Shown here: positions 5,133 to 5,692 of the stretch, in pieces
Layout of the letters: each line of letters begins with the position of its first letter
Numbering within the stretch: position 1 is the first letter of the stretch
DNA from: Candidatus Altimarinota bacterium
GTDB taxonomy: Bacteria; Patescibacteriota; Gracilibacteria; UBA4473
Assembly: GCA_905478675.1 (NCBI GenBank)
Contig: CAJQJI010000030.1
Location: forward strand, 1-5,692
Length of the DNA: 5,692 nucleotides
Reading direction: 5' to 3'
Translations under genes and position numbers: made by a program
The notes under the pieces: generated by a model
Told to the model about the DNA's origin: nothing
Seen by the model: the letters and a program-made list of their open reading frames with translations, nothing else
Databases searched by the model: none

Positions 5133-5692
5133 ATGATTTCCCCAAAAATACTCATAGCAAACCGGAGGCCTCTAAAATTTTTATTAGCCTTGGCCTTCGG
5201 TTTTACCAGTACAACCACCTTAGCCGGTAATAGTTTTACAGACGTTTTTACAACCGATTTACACTACAACGCGATTGATTATGTGTACCACGAAGGCATT
5301 ATTTCTGGGTATCCAGATAACACGTTTAAAAGTTCACAAAACATTAATCGCGTCGAGTTGCTTAAAATTTTAATGGAAGCTCGCACCAGTAGCGCAACAA
5401 CCTGCACCGCTTTGCAGCATTACAGTGATGTTGATTTTAACGCTTGGTATGGAGTTTATTTGAAGCAGGCTTCTTGTTTAGGCATCGTAGAAGGGTATAC
5501 AGATGGAACGTTTAGACCGAGTAACGCCGTGAACGCTGCCGAAGCCTTTAAAATGGTGGCCGAAGCGTTTGGTTTAAGCGTGACGCCGACGGAGGTTTGG
5601 TATGAAGCTTATGCACAGCTCCTCTCTGACAAAAAGGCCATTCCGACCGATGTTGTGAATTTAGAAAACCCCATGACTCGCGGACAAGTAGC
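5133..5692 (+). CDS. SLH-domain exported protein (5' part, runs off the window)
   Basis: The ATG at 5133 opens a frame that continues beyond 5692 (186 complete codons). It has a signal peptide: a basic N-region (K5, R11, R12, K15), a hydrophobic core (16-24) and likely cleavage after TTLA (A31). Mature residues begin with SLH repeats. SLH1 is about 34-80 (SFTDVFTTDLHYNAIDYVY, GIISGYPDNTF, INRVELLKIL). SLH2 is about 97-146 (YSDVDFNAWYGVYLKQA, GIVEGYTDGTFRPSNAV, AAEAFKMVAEAFG). SLH3 starts near 155 (VWYEAYAQLLSDKKAI, ending PMTRGQV). SLH triplets attach proteins non-covalently to secondary cell-wall polymers, so this is probably an S-layer or surface protein. SLH2 contains C115, and C91 lies between the repeats. 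The gene sits 44 nt after the CotH gene on the same strand with no terminator, so it could be the last operon member or start its own unit. What follows the SLH repeats is not visible. Confidence 0.88.
   Translation, partial: MISPKILIANRRPLKFLLALAFGFTSTTTLAGNSFTDVFTTDLHYNAIDYVYHEGIISGYPDNTFKSSQNINRVELLKILMEARTSSATTCTALQHYSDVDFNAWYGVYLKQASCLGIVEGYTDGTFRPSNAVNAAEAFKMVAEAFGLSVTPTEVWYEAYAQLLSDKKAIPTDVVNLENPMTRGQV

Noticed and set aside
4805..5218. 137-codon open frame on the minus strand
   Set aside because: It lies antisense to the end of CotH and the start of the SLH gene, and its translation is basic and low in recognisable motifs. The + strand genes account for the sequence.
460..5692. Alternative genetic code (TGA as glycine, as in some CPR lineages)
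   Set aside because: None of the long frames contains an in-frame TGA, and glycine is richly encoded by GGN. The LTD gene uses TGA as a stop at a sensible domain end.

Overview
The window looks like a fragment of an uncultured bacterial genome. It is compact and moderately AT-rich, and every complete gene is on the + strand. Products include lipoproteins and an S-layer-homology (SLH) protein, the start codons lack recognisable Shine-Dalgarno sequences, and TAA, TAG and TGA all serve as stops. The SLH repeat style (GYPDNTF, GYTDGTFRP, INRVELLKIL) resembles Candidate Phyla Radiation bacteria such as Peregrinibacteria. That placement is from memory, is tentative, and cannot be proven from 5.7 kb. 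TGA is not used as glycine in any of the long genes.

Layout. (a) 1-463: a small secreted lamin-tail-domain (LTD) gene whose 5' part is scrambled. The first ~108 bases encode the start of the same domain on the opposite strand and are bounded by a perfect 12-bp inverted repeat. (b) 460-1179: a VTC-type polyphosphate polymerase domain protein, overlapping the LTD gene by 4 nt. (c) 1216-1896: a DUF4956 membrane protein. (d) 1926-3335: a lipoprotein with a Cthe_2159-type (DUF4353) carbohydrate-binding beta-helix. (e) 3361-5088: a lipoprotein of the CotH kinase family. (f) 5133-5692: the start of an SLH-domain exported protein that runs off the end.

Genes (a)-(e) are separated by -4, 36, 29 and 25 nt and have no convincing internal terminator, so they probably form one operon. 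VTC, DUF4956, CotH and Cthe_2159-type genes are recurrent neighbours in other bacteria (recollection, not searched here). A plausible reading is a module linking polyphosphate chemistry at the cytoplasmic membrane (VTC catalytic domain plus DUF4956 anchor) to surface proteins outside it: a CotH-type secreted kinase, a sugar-binding lipoprotein and an LTD adhesion-type domain. Whether these proteins act together is inference.

The most striking observation is the inverted segment at 1-120. Flipping it in silico restores one continuous LTD reading frame (apart from a single TAA codon). It is therefore either a small intragenic invertible element or a chimeric/assembly inversion at a contig end.
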